A DNA stretch of 64,000 nucleotides from JAAFIP01 sp043778205 (GTDB lineage: Bacteria; Pseudomonadota; Gammaproteobacteria; Burkholderiales; Burkholderiaceae_C). A program made the translations under genes and the position numbers. Shown one piece after another: positions 7,923 through 15,969 of this stretch. The notes under the pieces are model-generated. The model ran no database searches, had not been told where the DNA came from, and saw only the letters and a program-made list of their open reading frames with translations. Position 1 is the stretch's first letter. The number at the start of each line of letters is the position of its first letter. The stretch lies in NCBI GenBank assembly GCA_043778205.1, contig JAYWGO010000177.1, positions 1 to 64,000 on the forward strand, given 5' to 3'.

Positions 7923-8366
7923 CTAAGTCTTAAGCTCACGTGCCCGTTCAGCGTAGCGATTGAAGCGCCAGGCCGTGCCTTGGTGGGTAATGCGCTGCCA
8001 TGTCAAGCGTTTGGCCTCAGGGCTTAGCGTGGGCCAGTGCTGCACTTCGCTGAAAGTACGGCCACAGCCTTTGCAAAAATCATCACCCTGGCTGGTAGAG
8101 CAAATGGCAATACACGGTGTGTCGGGCGTACTGTCGTACCACGCAAGCCATGCAGCGTAGGCTGTGCGCGGCATGCTGCGCTCGTCGGCGCGGTCCTCGT
8201 GGTAGTACACCAGCATGGCGTACACCTGGGCCAGTGCTCGCAGCTCGGGTGCCAGCGTAATGCCATCTGGCGATGGACTGCGCATGCGCCAGTAATTAAT
8301 CGCCGACTCAATGTCGGTAATGTGAATGCCAACGCTGGGCTGCTGCGGGGTGGAATGTGATGGCAT
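7923..8366 (-). CDS. DUF3717-DUF1289 domain protein
   Basis: 147 residues with two small domains. The N-terminal part (ITDIESAINYWRMRSPSPDG then LAPELRALAQVYA) fits DUF3717, and the C-terminal part fits DUF1289: CIAICSTSQGDDFCKGCGRT has four cysteines arranged as a probable zinc or Fe-S site, followed by EVQHWPTLSPEAKRLTWQRI and WRFNRYAERARE. The start at 8366 (MPSHSTPQQ) was chosen because the frame upstream shows no conserved sequence. Function unknown; DUF1289 proteins occur alone in most proteobacteria. The gene is transcribed away from the riboswitch-terC unit. Confidence 0.75.
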   Translation of the reverse strand: MPSHSTPQQPSVGIHITDIESAINYWRMRSPSPDGITLAPELRALAQVYAMLVYYHEDRADERSMPRTAYAAWLAWYDSTPDTPCIAICSTSQGDDFCKGCGRTFSEVQHWPTLSPEAKRLTWQRITHQGTAWRFNRYAERARELKT

Positions 8367-8532
8367 GGGAGCGCATGATACCTCGTGCTGGGCCCTGCGT
8401 TCGAACTCGCGGTGCAAACACCCCCAACGCCAAGAAATGGTGCTTACTTAGGGGTTGAAACCTTAGAAAGTCGGGGGCTAATGTGCAAAAAATTTGCCAA
8501 AAACCGTTTTATCGCTTTCAATAATATGTAAC

Positions 8533-8700
8533 GAAGGGGAGTAACTCCCGTTTTGTGCAGCATGCAGGAAGCCTTTAAGCCTCCTGAACGCTGGGCAAAA
8601 TATCAGCGCGTCGTCAATACGAAAACATCAAAACTTTCCGGCGCGTTGGGCACAGTTTCATGCACTTTGCATGCTGCTGCGCCGAGCCAGACTTTCGATA
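8533..8700 (+). promoter_or_regulatory. Probable yybP-ykoY (manganese) riboswitch
   Basis: Within the 496-bp gap before the TerC-family gene the hallmarks of this class are present: GGGGAGTAACTCCC (8536-8549), the loop motif GCGCGTCGTCAATACG (8606-8621), and a closing arm GCGCCGAGCCAGAC (8680-8693) that can pair with GGCGCGTTGGGC upstream. The class senses Mn2+ and is found before TerC/YkoY and MntP genes, which matches the downstream gene. The rest of the gap to the start codon (about 8700-8913) shows no gene; an expression platform there was not resolved. Confidence 0.8.
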
Positions 8701-8913
8701 AGCACCTGTGGAAAAAATCCGTGGGCTGTTGGATCGATATGCGTTTGGCTCGAAAAACTCTAAGTTTAATCACTTGAAGTAGGCCGAGTCTTAGTTCCAC
8801 CCGAGCAGGTAGAACATGCCAAACTTAGCAGTTTGCGCGCAACCCGTAACGTCCATCACCCCCGCTTTTGACCGCAGATTTTGACTGTGTTCCAACATAT
8901 AACGGAGTGACAT

Positions 8914-9600
8914 ATGGAACTGTTTTCAAGCCCCTGGTGGTCAGCGCTGCTGGCCATTATTTTGATTGATTTGGTGCTCGCTGGCGACAACGCCATAGTC
9001 ATCGCATTGGCAGCGCGCAATCTGCCGCCGCACTTGCAAAAGAAGGCCATTATGTGGGGCACGGTAGGCGCTATTGCGGTGCGCTCGGCCATGACACTGG
9101 TGGTGGTGTGGCTGCTGAAAATCCCCGGCCTGATGCTCATTGGCGGCCTGGGCCTTTTGTGGATAGCCTACAAACTCTTGGCCGACCAAGGCAGCGGCGA
9201 ACACGACGGCCCTGTGGCCAGCACCTTTTGGGGTGCAATGAAAACCATTGTGGTGGCCGACGCGCTGATGGGCATTGACAATGTACTGGGCGTGGCCGGT
9301 GCAGCCCATGGTGCGATGGACTTGGTGGTGATTGGCCTGTTGATCAGCGTGCCGATTGTGGTGTTTGGCTCGCAACTGGTGCTCAAACTGGTGGAGCGTT
9401 TCCCGCTGATTATTCACTTTGGCGCTGCTGTACTGGCTTTTACCGCTGCCAAGATGATCATTAGCGAGCGCCTGCTGGTCAGTGTATTTGAACCCAACGC
9501 CGTGGCCCGTTGGGCAACCTACGGCGTAGCTATAGCGGGTGTACTGGGCAGCGGCTACTGGGCAACGCAGCGACAAAAGCGTACTGCAGTGCAGTCTTAA
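8914..9600 (+). CDS. TerC family membrane protein (YkoY/YjbE type), probable Mn2+ exporter
   Basis: 228 residues, about seven hydrophobic segments. The two TerC hallmark acidic motifs are present: IDLVLAGDNAIVIALAARNLP (about residues 19-39) and the second-half VVADALMGIDNVLGVAGAA. In other bacteria members of this family export manganese, and the expression of several is controlled by the yybP-ykoY riboswitch, as appears to be the case here. GGAG lies 7 nt before the ATG. A small uncharacterised gene follows 48 bp downstream on the same strand and is likely co-transcribed. Confidence 0.9.
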   Translation: MELFSSPWWSALLAIILIDLVLAGDNAIVIALAARNLPPHLQKKAIMWGTVGAIAVRSAMTLVVVWLLKIPGLMLIGGLGLLWIAYKLLADQGSGEHDGPVASTFWGAMKTIVVADALMGIDNVLGVAGAAHGAMDLVVIGLLISVPIVVFGSQLVLKLVERFPLIIHFGAAVLAFTAAKMIISERLLVSVFEPNAVARWATYGVAIAGVLGSGYWATQRQKRTAVQS

Positions 9601-9648
9601 ATCGCCCCAGATTTTTTAACCCGAACGAAACAACCTAAGGAGATAGTA

Positions 9649-10116
9649 ATGGACACTGTGGTTATTTACCTTGATGATGCCGAGCATGCAGCCAGTCTGC
9701 TGGCGCCTTTGCTGCACACCACCACACCCACGCGCTGGGTTTTGGTGGCCTGCGCGCCCCGTATGAGCCGCCGTATTGGCAAATGGCTGAGCCACAGTGC
9801 ACGCGAAAACTGGCGCTCTAAGTGGTGCGACAAGCTGTTTACCCAGATTAGCCCTTGCATACAAATGCACACCAGCACCGCTGACCGTATTGAATATGTA
9901 GTGGCTAACTGCCCGCTGCCTGAGCTGGCAGCGCAACTGGAGTTGCATTGGGGTAAGCTGTGCACAGTAGACGCACGCCGCCCTAAGATGGAACACATTC
10001 AAGAACAGGTGGAGGTTATGTTGCCGCGCAAAATTGCACCGGGCTGGCAAACCCCGGGCGTTGTCGGCCTGTTGGGCATGTTCACGGTGTTCAGCACGGA
10101 GCTGGCTTGGAGCTAG
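9649..10116 (+). CDS. Hypothetical protein downstream of terC
   Basis: 155 residues, not recognised. It begins MDTVVIYLDDAEHAASLLAPL, which looks like a strand-helix start of a small alpha/beta fold, is rich in Trp/Arg in the middle (SHSARENWRSKWCDKLF) and ends in a hydrophobic stretch (VVGLLGMFTVFSTELAWS) that could contact the membrane. The start is well supported by AAGGAGATAGT immediately before the ATG. Its position 48 bp behind the TerC gene suggests a shared transcript controlled by the Mn riboswitch, but no function can be assigned. Confidence 0.65.
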   Translation: MDTVVIYLDDAEHAASLLAPLLHTTTPTRWVLVACAPRMSRRIGKWLSHSARENWRSKWCDKLFTQISPCIQMHTSTADRIEYVVANCPLPELAAQLELHWGKLCTVDARRPKMEHIQEQVEVMLPRKIAPGWQTPGVVGLLGMFTVFSTELAWS

Positions 10117-10120
10117 GGCT

Positions 10121-10175
10121 TTAGAACTGGTTGGTTAGAACTGGGTGGCTTGAACTGGTGCACTAGAAGCACAGC
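10121..10175. repeat. Imperfect short tandem repeat, ~14-15 bp units
   Basis: Three to four degenerate units built on TTAGAACTGG (TTAGAACTGGTTGG, TTAGAACTGGGTGGC, TTGAACTGGTGCAC, TAGAAGCACAG) fill the gap between two genes on the same strand. Confidence 0.6.
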
Positions 10176-10213
10176 GTTTTAACCAAAGTTTAGGCAGTGC
10201 TATGCTGCACGGT

Positions 10214-10564
10214 ATGAAATTAATTACCAAATGGCTTCTCAGTGCTGCCGCCTTGCTGGCGGTGGCGCATTTTTACCAAGGCGTGGTGGTTCAAAGCTAT
10301 ACCGCCGCCTTGATCGCCGCTTTTGTGATTGGCCTACTCAACACCATTGTGCGACCTGTTTTGGTGGTGCTGACTTTGCCCGTCACCATCGTTAGCCTGG
10401 GTTTGTTTTTGTTTGTCATCAACGCGCTGATGTTTTGGGCTGCGTCCAGTGTGCTCGACGGTTTTGCCGTGCGTAACTTTACGGCGGCCTTGGTAGGCTC
10501 TTTGCTTTACTCGGTGGCGGGTATGGTGATAGAGGCGGCGCTGGAACGGGTGTTTAAGAAGTAA
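10214..10564 (+). CDS. Phage holin superfamily IV / YvlD-like small membrane protein
   Basis: 116 residues with four hydrophobic helices. LNTIVRPVLVVLTLPVTIVSLGLF with its conserved N..RP and P..I.. turns is typical of the mycobacterial-type four-TM phage holin family, whose chromosomal members (YvlD) are not phage genes and have no proven lytic role. The ATG at 10214 starts the conserved KLITKWLLSAAALL; an upstream in-frame ATG at 10202 would add four residues. A copy of the dispersed repeat begins just after the stop codon. Confidence 0.8.
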   Translation: MKLITKWLLSAAALLAVAHFYQGVVVQSYTAALIAAFVIGLLNTIVRPVLVVLTLPVTIVSLGLFLFVINALMFWAASSVLDGFAVRNFTAALVGSLLYSVAGMVIEAALERVFKK

Positions 10565-10566
10565 GC

Positions 10567-10613
10567 GTTTTAGGTCTATCGCCCAAGGAAATGCTGCACA
10601 AGAAGCTATTAAA
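10567..10613 (-). repeat. Dispersed repeat copy 3 (intergenic, convergent genes)
   Basis: Reads TTTTAGGTCTATCGCCCAAG then GAAATGCTGCACAAGAAGCTATTAA. It begins 3 nt after the stop of the YvlD-like gene and ends shortly before the stop of the convergent dehalogenase gene. Confidence 0.92.
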
Positions 10614-10624
10614 AACGCAGCAAA

Positions 10625-11533
10625 CTACGCTTTAAAAAAACTTTGCAAATGTGCCGCCGTGGCCTGGGGTAGCTCTTCTGGAATAAAGTGGCCTGCCGCC
10701 ATCACCTGGCCCGAGACCTGCGCGCTGCACTGCGCCTGCCACAGTTCGCGTGGTGTGAACATGCGGTGCACGACACCGCGCTCGCCCCACAGCACCATCG
10801 TATCGCAGGCTATTTTTTGCGCGGCTGCGCGGCTGGCGCGGTCGTGGTCCAGGTCAATGCCGGCACTGGCACGGTAGTCTTCGCACATGCTGTGAATGGT
10901 AGGCATGCGGGCAAAGCAGCGTTCGTACTCTGCCAGCGCCTCGGGTTCTATGTAGGCCAGGCCGTTGCCGCCCCAGCCGCCCAGCTTGGCGTGCAGGTAG
11001 TTTTTCCAGTCGCGGTAGATCATGCGTTCGGGCAGCGGGCTGGGCTGGATGAGGTGAAACCAGTGGTAGTAAGCGCGTGCAAAGTCCATGTTGGTGGCGT
11101 TGTACATGTCCAGCGTAGGCGCAATGTCGATCACGCACAGCTTGCGCACTTTGGCCGCATGGTCTAACGCCAAGCGGTGCGCTACACGGCCACCACGGTC
11201 GTGGCCACACAGGTAAAAGTTGTCCACCTGCAGCGCTGCCATCACATCAACCATGTCTTGGGCCAGTGCGCGTTTGCTGGCCTGCGCATGGCCTGCTAGG
11301 GCCAGTGGGGTAGACGAGTCGCCGTAGCCGCGCAGATCGGGCATCACCACAAAAAAGTCGTGCTGCAACTGCTGGGCCAACCGGTGCCACAGCACATGGC
11401 TTTGCGGAAAGCCGTGCAGCAAGAGCACAGCAGGCTTGCTGCGGTTGCCACCCCAGCGGGCAAAAATGTCTGCCCCATTGGTTGCCGTGCCCACGCTAAA
11501 ACGCCCAGAGGTAAAACCGTCAAACCATGCCAT
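10625..11533 (-). CDS. Haloacetate dehalogenase-like alpha/beta hydrolase
   Basis: 302 residues, alpha/beta hydrolase fold. LLLHGFPQSHVLWHRLA forms the oxyanion region. The nucleophile elbow is GHDRGGRVAHRLALD, with Asp instead of Ser and the adjacent Arg, as in fluoroacetate dehalogenases (DehH1/FAcD). The cap segment YYHWFHLIQPSPLPERMI also follows that subfamily, in which the His-Trp pair contacts the halide, and AAGHFIPEELP carries the catalytic His. Hydrolytic removal of halide from haloacetates is the likely reaction, but substrate cannot be fixed by sequence and epoxide hydrolases are close relatives. A LysR regulator gene lies immediately upstream on the same strand. Confidence 0.8.
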   Translation of the reverse strand: MAWFDGFTSGRFSVGTATNGADIFARWGGNRSKPAVLLLHGFPQSHVLWHRLAQQLQHDFFVVMPDLRGYGDSSTPLALAGHAQASKRALAQDMVDVMAALQVDNFYLCGHDRGGRVAHRLALDHAAKVRKLCVIDIAPTLDMYNATNMDFARAYYHWFHLIQPSPLPERMIYRDWKNYLHAKLGGWGGNGLAYIEPEALAEYERCFARMPTIHSMCEDYRASAGIDLDHDRASRAAAQKIACDTMVLWGERGVVHRMFTPRELWQAQCSAQVSGQVMAAGHFIPEELPQATAAHLQSFFKA

Positions 11534-11571
11534 AAGGAACTTTCATTTAAATTGGGTTGCGCAGCTGCGCG

Positions 11572-12471
11572 CTACAGCATAGCAGGCAGGGCCTGGGCCA
11601 GCGCGTCTACCACTTTGCGAATACGCGGGCTGGTGTGAATCTCGCGGTGCACGGCCAGCCACATGGGCAGCGGCGGTATGCGAATGCTGGGCACTACGCG
11701 CACCAGCTCTGCATCGTTGCGGGCTGTGTACTCGGCCAAAAAACCAATGCCCAAACCGGCACGCACCGCCTGCCACTGCACAATCAAATCGTCACTGCGT
11801 AGGGTAAATGCTTCGCGCGGTACCTCGTAGCCAGCTTGGCCAAAACCGCGTGTGATCACGTCCAGGCTGTCGTCGCCCACCAGGTCGTGGGTTAGTAAAT
11901 CAGCCGGGCTCACCGGTGTTCCGCGTCGGGCCAAATAGCCGCGCTGGGCATAAATACCGATCTGTACGTTGCCAAGTTTGCGGGCCACCAACGAGTTTTG
12001 CTCAGGCCGCGCCATCCTGATCGCAATATCAGCTTCGCGGCGCAGCAGGTTGCTAAAGCGGTTGCTGGCCACCACCTCCACTTGCACGTCGGGCAGGCTT
12101 TGGCGCATGTGCGCCAAGATGGGCGGCAGCAGGGCGCAGGCCACGGTTTGGCTGGCGCTGATGCGCACACTGCCCTGCACGCCCACCTGCGCGCCTGCCA
12201 CCTGGCTGGCCAATTGCAAGGCCCCGGTTTCCATGGCACGGGCGGCGTGGGCCAGCGTGCGCGCAGCGCCCGTGGGGCTAAGCCCCCGGCCTGTGCGCTC
12301 AAACAGCACCGTGCCCAGTTGGCTTTCTAGCTCTGCTATGTGGCGGCCTAAGGTGGGCTGGCTTGAGCGCAGCACACGCGCTGCACCCAGCAAACTGCCT
12401 TGGTCTAGCACGGCTAAAAAAGAGCGAACCAAGTCCCAGTTAAAGGCGCTAGGGGGTGTAAAGCTATTCAT
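11572..12471 (-). CDS. LysR-family transcriptional regulator
   Basis: 299 residues. N-terminal winged helix-turn-helix (FNWDLVRSFLAVLDQGSLLG then AARVLRSSQPTLGRHIAELE), with the recognition helix about residues 35-55, followed by the two-lobed effector domain (VRISASQTVACALLPPILAH, DIAIRMARPEQNSLVARKLG). Possible targets are the dehalogenase gene just downstream (38 bp) and the divergently oriented epimerase gene; the 91-bp intergenic region to the latter is AT-rich. The effector is unknown. Confidence 0.92.
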   Translation of the reverse strand: MNSFTPPSAFNWDLVRSFLAVLDQGSLLGAARVLRSSQPTLGRHIAELESQLGTVLFERTGRGLSPTGAARTLAHAARAMETGALQLASQVAGAQVGVQGSVRISASQTVACALLPPILAHMRQSLPDVQVEVVASNRFSNLLRREADIAIRMARPEQNSLVARKLGNVQIGIYAQRGYLARRGTPVSPADLLTHDLVGDDSLDVITRGFGQAGYEVPREAFTLRSDDLIVQWQAVRAGLGIGFLAEYTARNDAELVRVVPSIRIPPLPMWLAVHREIHTSPRIRKVVDALAQALPAML

Positions 12472-12562
12472 AATTAAGAGCCTGCTGTGCGAATTTAGCC
12501 AATTGTGGATACCGCTTAATTTTTACACAATCTGAATATTGCAATTTACAAGGAGTTAGGCA

Positions 12563-13636
12563 ATGCAAAAGACGGTGTTAATTTTAGGTGCGCGGGGCCG
12601 GTTGGGCGCAGCGCTGGTGAGCGCTTTTGCCCACGCAGGCTGGCGTGTGCTGGCCCATACACGGGCGGGTGCTGCACTGCCTGTGGTGGGGGCCATGCCT
12701 ATGGTGCCCAAGCCGACGGCACTTGCCCCAAATGCCCCAACTGCGCTGCCGCTGCAGCATATTACCGCCGAGCTTACAGACACGACCGCGTTTGCCCGTT
12801 TAGGCCCTATCGATGTGGTGGTGCATGCCTTAAACCCTACCTACACGCTATGGCCCACACAGGCCATGCCTCTGCTGGAATCTGCTATCGGCTTGAGCCT
12901 GCAGCTGGGCGCTAGTTTGATGTTTCCTGGCAATGTGTATAACTTTGGTGACAGCATGCCTGGGCTGCTGCGCGAGAGCACGGCGCAGCGGCCCAGTACA
13001 GGCAAAGGCAAGATCCGCTGCGCGATGGAGTTGCGCTTGCAGCAAGCGGCAGCGCCGCTAGCGCTGCTGCAAAACACAGCGCCGCTAGCGCTGCAAGAAG
13101 GCAAAGCGCAGCCTCGGCTGCGCAGTGTCGTCATCCGCGCGGGTGACTTTTTTGGCTCGGGTACAGGCAGTTGGTTTGACCTGCTGGTGGCCAAAGGCGC
13201 GCCTAAAGGCCGTATGGGCTACGCTGGCCCACGGGGCATTGCCACGGCCTGGGCCTATGTGCCAGATTTAGCCCAGGCCTTTGTGCAGGTGGCGCAGCGC
13301 AGCACGCAGCTTGCCCCCTTTGAGGTGCTGCATTTTGCCGGCCACCACCTGCGCCGCGAGGACTGGCAGCAGGCCATGGGGCGGGTGTTGGCATCACTGG
13401 GCTGGTTGCCCGCAGGCCAAAAGCCCAAAGTTCAGTCGATGCCGTGGCCGCTGATCCGCGCGCTGGCCTGGGCCGTGCCCAACTGGCGCGAGATTGCCGA
13501 GCTGCGCTACCTGTGGCTTACGCCGCATGCGCTGGACGGCAGCAAACTGGCCAGTTTGATCGGGCCAGAGCCGCACACGCCGTTGGACACGGCCTTGCGC
13601 CAGTCGCTGCAGCAGCTGTACCCAAACAAGGTTTAA
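12563..13636 (+). CDS. NAD-dependent epimerase/dehydratase-family protein
   Basis: 357 residues, extended short-chain dehydrogenase type. The Rossmann motif GARGRLGAALVSAF is at the very N-terminus, with VVVHALNPTY in the usual cofactor-side position and MFPGNVYNFGDSMP for the substrate-side strand. The canonical catalytic YxxxK is not obvious (GKGKIRCAMELRL occupies that area), so catalytic activity is uncertain. Residues about 163-185 hold a local duplication (APLALLQNTAPLALQEG) encoded by a repeated GCGCCGCTAGCGCTGC. The gene is divergent from a LysR regulator, a common arrangement for a regulated target. Confidence 0.75.
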   Translation: MQKTVLILGARGRLGAALVSAFAHAGWRVLAHTRAGAALPVVGAMPMVPKPTALAPNAPTALPLQHITAELTDTTAFARLGPIDVVVHALNPTYTLWPTQAMPLLESAIGLSLQLGASLMFPGNVYNFGDSMPGLLRESTAQRPSTGKGKIRCAMELRLQQAAAPLALLQNTAPLALQEGKAQPRLRSVVIRAGDFFGSGTGSWFDLLVAKGAPKGRMGYAGPRGIATAWAYVPDLAQAFVQVAQRSTQLAPFEVLHFAGHHLRREDWQQAMGRVLASLGWLPAGQKPKVQSMPWPLIRALAWAVPNWREIAELRYLWLTPHALDGSKLASLIGPEPHTPLDTALRQSLQQLYPNKV

Positions 13637-13690
13637 TACCCAGGGCGACCTAGGGTGACCTAAGGTGCTCCTACGCCAACGCGCAAGGGT

Positions 13691-14188
13691 TTAAACATGC
13701 GGGTCAGCCTCTAGCAGGGCCAGCACGCGCGCCAGTGCATGGCGCGCGCAAGCTTCGCGCACGGCGCTGCGGTCACCTTCAAAATGCTGCACCTCGCTGC
13801 GCAGCGTGCCCTGCACCGAGAAGCCAAACCAGACGGTGCCTACCGGTTTGGCTGCGCTGCCGCCTGTGGGGCCTGCCACGCCCGTAACAGCAATGCTGAC
13901 CTGTGCTTTAGAGTGGCGCACCGCGCCAAACGCCATGGCACGGGCCACCTGCTCGCTCACCGCCCCGTGCGTGCTGATCAGTTGCGCGTCCACGCCCAGT
14001 TGGTCGGTTTTAGCGTCGTTAGAGTAGGTGACAAAGCCGCGCTCAAACCAAGCCGACGAGCCTGCAAGCGCTGTGCAGGCGGCGCTGATAAGCCCGCCGG
14101 TGCAACTTTCAGCTGTGGCCAGGCTGTAGCCCTCCGCCATTAACTTTTTTGACAGGTTTTCTGCTTCTGGCCCAAGGAAATGCTGCAC
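13691..14188 (-). CDS. cinA: CinA-family nicotinamide-nucleotide amidohydrolase (PncC type)
   Basis: 165 residues, the stand-alone C-terminal CinA domain that deamidates nicotinamide mononucleotide to nicotinate mononucleotide in pyridine-nucleotide recycling. Signatures: LATAESCTGGLISAACTALAGSS, TYSNDAKTDQLGV, GAVSEQVARAMA, and AVTGVAGPTGGSAAKPVGTV. The start is a GTG at 14188 that lies inside a copy of the dispersed repeat, so the protein begins MQHFLG. AGGAG six bases upstream of this GTG is also within the repeat and arises from substitutions relative to the other copies. Distance from the start to LATAESCTGG (22 residues) is close to normal for the family, supporting this start. It is 55 bp downstream of pgpA on the same strand. 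Confidence 0.92.
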   Translation of the reverse strand: MQHFLGPEAENLSKKLMAEGYSLATAESCTGGLISAACTALAGSSAWFERGFVTYSNDAKTDQLGVDAQLISTHGAVSEQVARAMAFGAVRHSKAQVSIAVTGVAGPTGGSAAKPVGTVWFGFSVQGTLRSEVQHFEGDRSAVREACARHALARVLALLEADPHV

Positions 14189-14209
14189 AGTTAGCTCCTA
14201 AATAGATAG
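14160..14209 (-). repeat. Dispersed repeat copy 4, containing the cinA start codon
   Basis: Plus-strand reading TCTGGCCCAAGGAAATGCTG then CACAGTTAGCTCCTAAATAG. Compared with other copies the AATAGCTGC block reads AGGAGCTAA on the minus strand, giving a Shine-Dalgarno sequence in front of the GTG of cinA. Confidence 0.9.
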
Positions 14210-14243
14210 TATTCTGCGGCCAAGCTCGCTCTGGGCTGCAGGC

Positions 14244-14792
14244 TTAAAACCGCCACAGTGCAATTGCCAGCAGCGTGCAGGCCGCGGCAACCAGGTCGTC
14301 AAACATAATGCCCCAGCCGCCCCTGGGGCCAAAGCCTTTGAACAGGCTGTCGGCCCAGGCGACAGGGCCAGGTTTTACCGCATCAAAAAATCGAAACAGC
14401 CCAAAGGCCGCTAGCTGCGCCCACAGGCCAGCAGGTGCGATCATCCATAAAATAACCCAAAACGCCACCACCTCGTCCCACACAATGGCGCCGGGGTCCA
14501 TCACCCGCATATGGCGCGCGCACACGGTGCAAGCCCACCAGCCGACCGGTAGGGACGCAGCAATCACCCAGCCGATTTGCAGCGGGCTTAAATACAGCTG
14601 CATTACCGCAAACGCAGCCCAAGCCCACAGCGTACCGGCGGTGCCCGGTGCCAAGCGCGACAACCCCGAGCCGCCACCCAAGGCAATAAAGTGCGCTGGG
14701 TGCGACAGCATAAAACGCACAGTGGGCCGCAGGATGCTGGGCTGTACCGAGGGCGCAGTAGCGGCAGGGGCGTTGGATGAAAACGTGCTCAT
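14244..14792 (-). CDS. pgpA: Phosphatidylglycerophosphatase A
   Basis: Removes the phosphate of phosphatidylglycerophosphate to make phosphatidylglycerol at the inner membrane. 182 residues with family motifs GLSRLAPGTAGTLWAW, VWDEVVAFW and GPRGGWGIMFDDLVAAA, plus hydrophobic helices between them. The start overlaps the stop of the upstream LysR gene (ATGA type), so the two are translationally coupled; cinA follows. In many proteobacteria thiL-pgpA-cinA is one operon; here thiL is present 1.8 kb upstream but separated by other genes. Confidence 0.95.
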   Translation of the reverse strand: MSTFSSNAPAATAPSVQPSILRPTVRFMLSHPAHFIALGGGSGLSRLAPGTAGTLWAWAAFAVMQLYLSPLQIGWVIAASLPVGWWACTVCARHMRVMDPGAIVWDEVVAFWVILWMIAPAGLWAQLAAFGLFRFFDAVKPGPVAWADSLFKGFGPRGGWGIMFDDLVAAACTLLAIALWRF

Positions 14793-15814
14793 GGTCTGAT
14801 TGTGCCTTTGATCGCTGGCTTTGCCTTAACTTTGCGCGCCAGCTTGGCGGTAGTTTTAACCGCAGCTTTAATTGCAGTTTCGATCGGAATTTGGGGTGCG
14901 CTCTGTGCAGGCGGCTCAATCTGCATGCCATGCCCCTTGAGCCATTGTGCAAAAAACTCAATGCACGCGCGCACTTTGGGGCTGCGGTGGCGCTCTTGCA
15001 GCATTACGGCGTTGATCGGCACCACAGGCGAATCTACGATGTCATTGAGCACATAGGCCAGCTGGCCGCTGCGCACCAGGGGGTCGCAAATAGCGGTGTT
15101 GCCGCGTACCAGCCCCAGCCCTTCCAGGGCCATGCGCATCATGATGCCGGTGGAGCTGGCGCGGTAGTGGCCGCGTGGCAGGTAAGTTACGGCTTTGCCA
15201 TCCACAGTAAAAGCCCAGCGGTTAAACGCCGGGATGATGCTGTTGGTGATCAAGCGGTGGGTATCCAAATCGGCCACGCTGCGGGGCACGCCGTGGCGCT
15301 GCAGGTAAGCGGGTGCGCCATAGATGCGCCTGCCGTGCTGGCCAATCACGCGCGCCACCAAGTTGTCTGAGCCCAGTGGCCCGGTGCGGATGGCAAAGTC
15401 AATGCCTTGGCGCGCGATGTCGGTGGCGCGGTCGTCCACATGCAGCTCTATGCCCAGCTTGGGGTATTGCAGCGCCAGCGCATGCAGGCTGGGCACGATC
15501 ACATAGGTGGCCATGGCGGGGCTCAGGCCAATGTGCACCGTGCCGCCAATGTCGGCCTGGTTGGTGGCAAATTCGGCCTCCAGGTCGGCCAGGTTGAGCA
15601 GCATTTTTTTGCCGTGCTCTAGCAGGGCTTGGCCCGGCTCGGTCAGCGACAGGCCGTGGGTAGAGCGGTGCAGCAGGCGCACCTTGTGCAAAGCCTCTAG
15701 CCGCGTGATGGCGCGCGATACCAAGCTCACCGGTGCGTCGCGCTCGCGCGCCACAGCAGACAGCGAGCCCAGTTCGGCTACGCGGGCAAACAGGCTGACA
15801 TCGTCCAAATCCAT
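14789..15814 (-). CDS. LysR-family transcriptional regulator with Lys/Ala-rich tail
   Basis: 341 residues, longer than the usual 300. N-terminal helix-turn-helix (LDDVSLFARVAELGSLSAVA then RERDAPVSLVSRAITRLE) and effector domain of the CrgA/DsdC-like branch (VHIGLSPAMATYVIVPSLH, GIDFAIRTGPLGSDNLVAR). The extra C-terminal 35 residues (after GHGMQIEPP) are rich in Lys, Ala and Ile and look like a basic disordered tail. It is divergent from the small gene at 15970 and the tautomerase, its most likely targets, and overlaps pgpA downstream by four bases. Confidence 0.9.
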   Translation of the reverse strand: MDLDDVSLFARVAELGSLSAVARERDAPVSLVSRAITRLEALHKVRLLHRSTHGLSLTEPGQALLEHGKKMLLNLADLEAEFATNQADIGGTVHIGLSPAMATYVIVPSLHALALQYPKLGIELHVDDRATDIARQGIDFAIRTGPLGSDNLVARVIGQHGRRIYGAPAYLQRHGVPRSVADLDTHRLITNSIIPAFNRWAFTVDGKAVTYLPRGHYRASSTGIMMRMALEGLGLVRGNTAICDPLVRSGQLAYVLNDIVDSPVVPINAVMLQERHRSPKVRACIEFFAQWLKGHGMQIEPPAQSAPQIPIETAIKAAVKTTAKLARKVKAKPAIKGTIRP

Positions 15815-15969
15815 AGTTGCAGTGGGGTGGTTAAAAGCAGGTTGCTGGCGCTACAGTTTTGCAAAAAATGCAAAACCGTAGTGCAGTGTACCGGGTTTCC
15901 AAACTTTGCACCAGTGCCTACAGTAGAGCCATCCCTGCCAAAAGACAGAGATTTTAAAAGGAGTAAGTC

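Noticed and set aside
8553..8777. Small open frame upstream of terC
   Set aside because: Coincides with the riboswitch and has no ribosome binding site or known family.
10214..10564. Prophage remnant because of holin similarity
   Set aside because: No other phage gene nearby; YvlD-like chromosomal proteins belong to the same superfamily.
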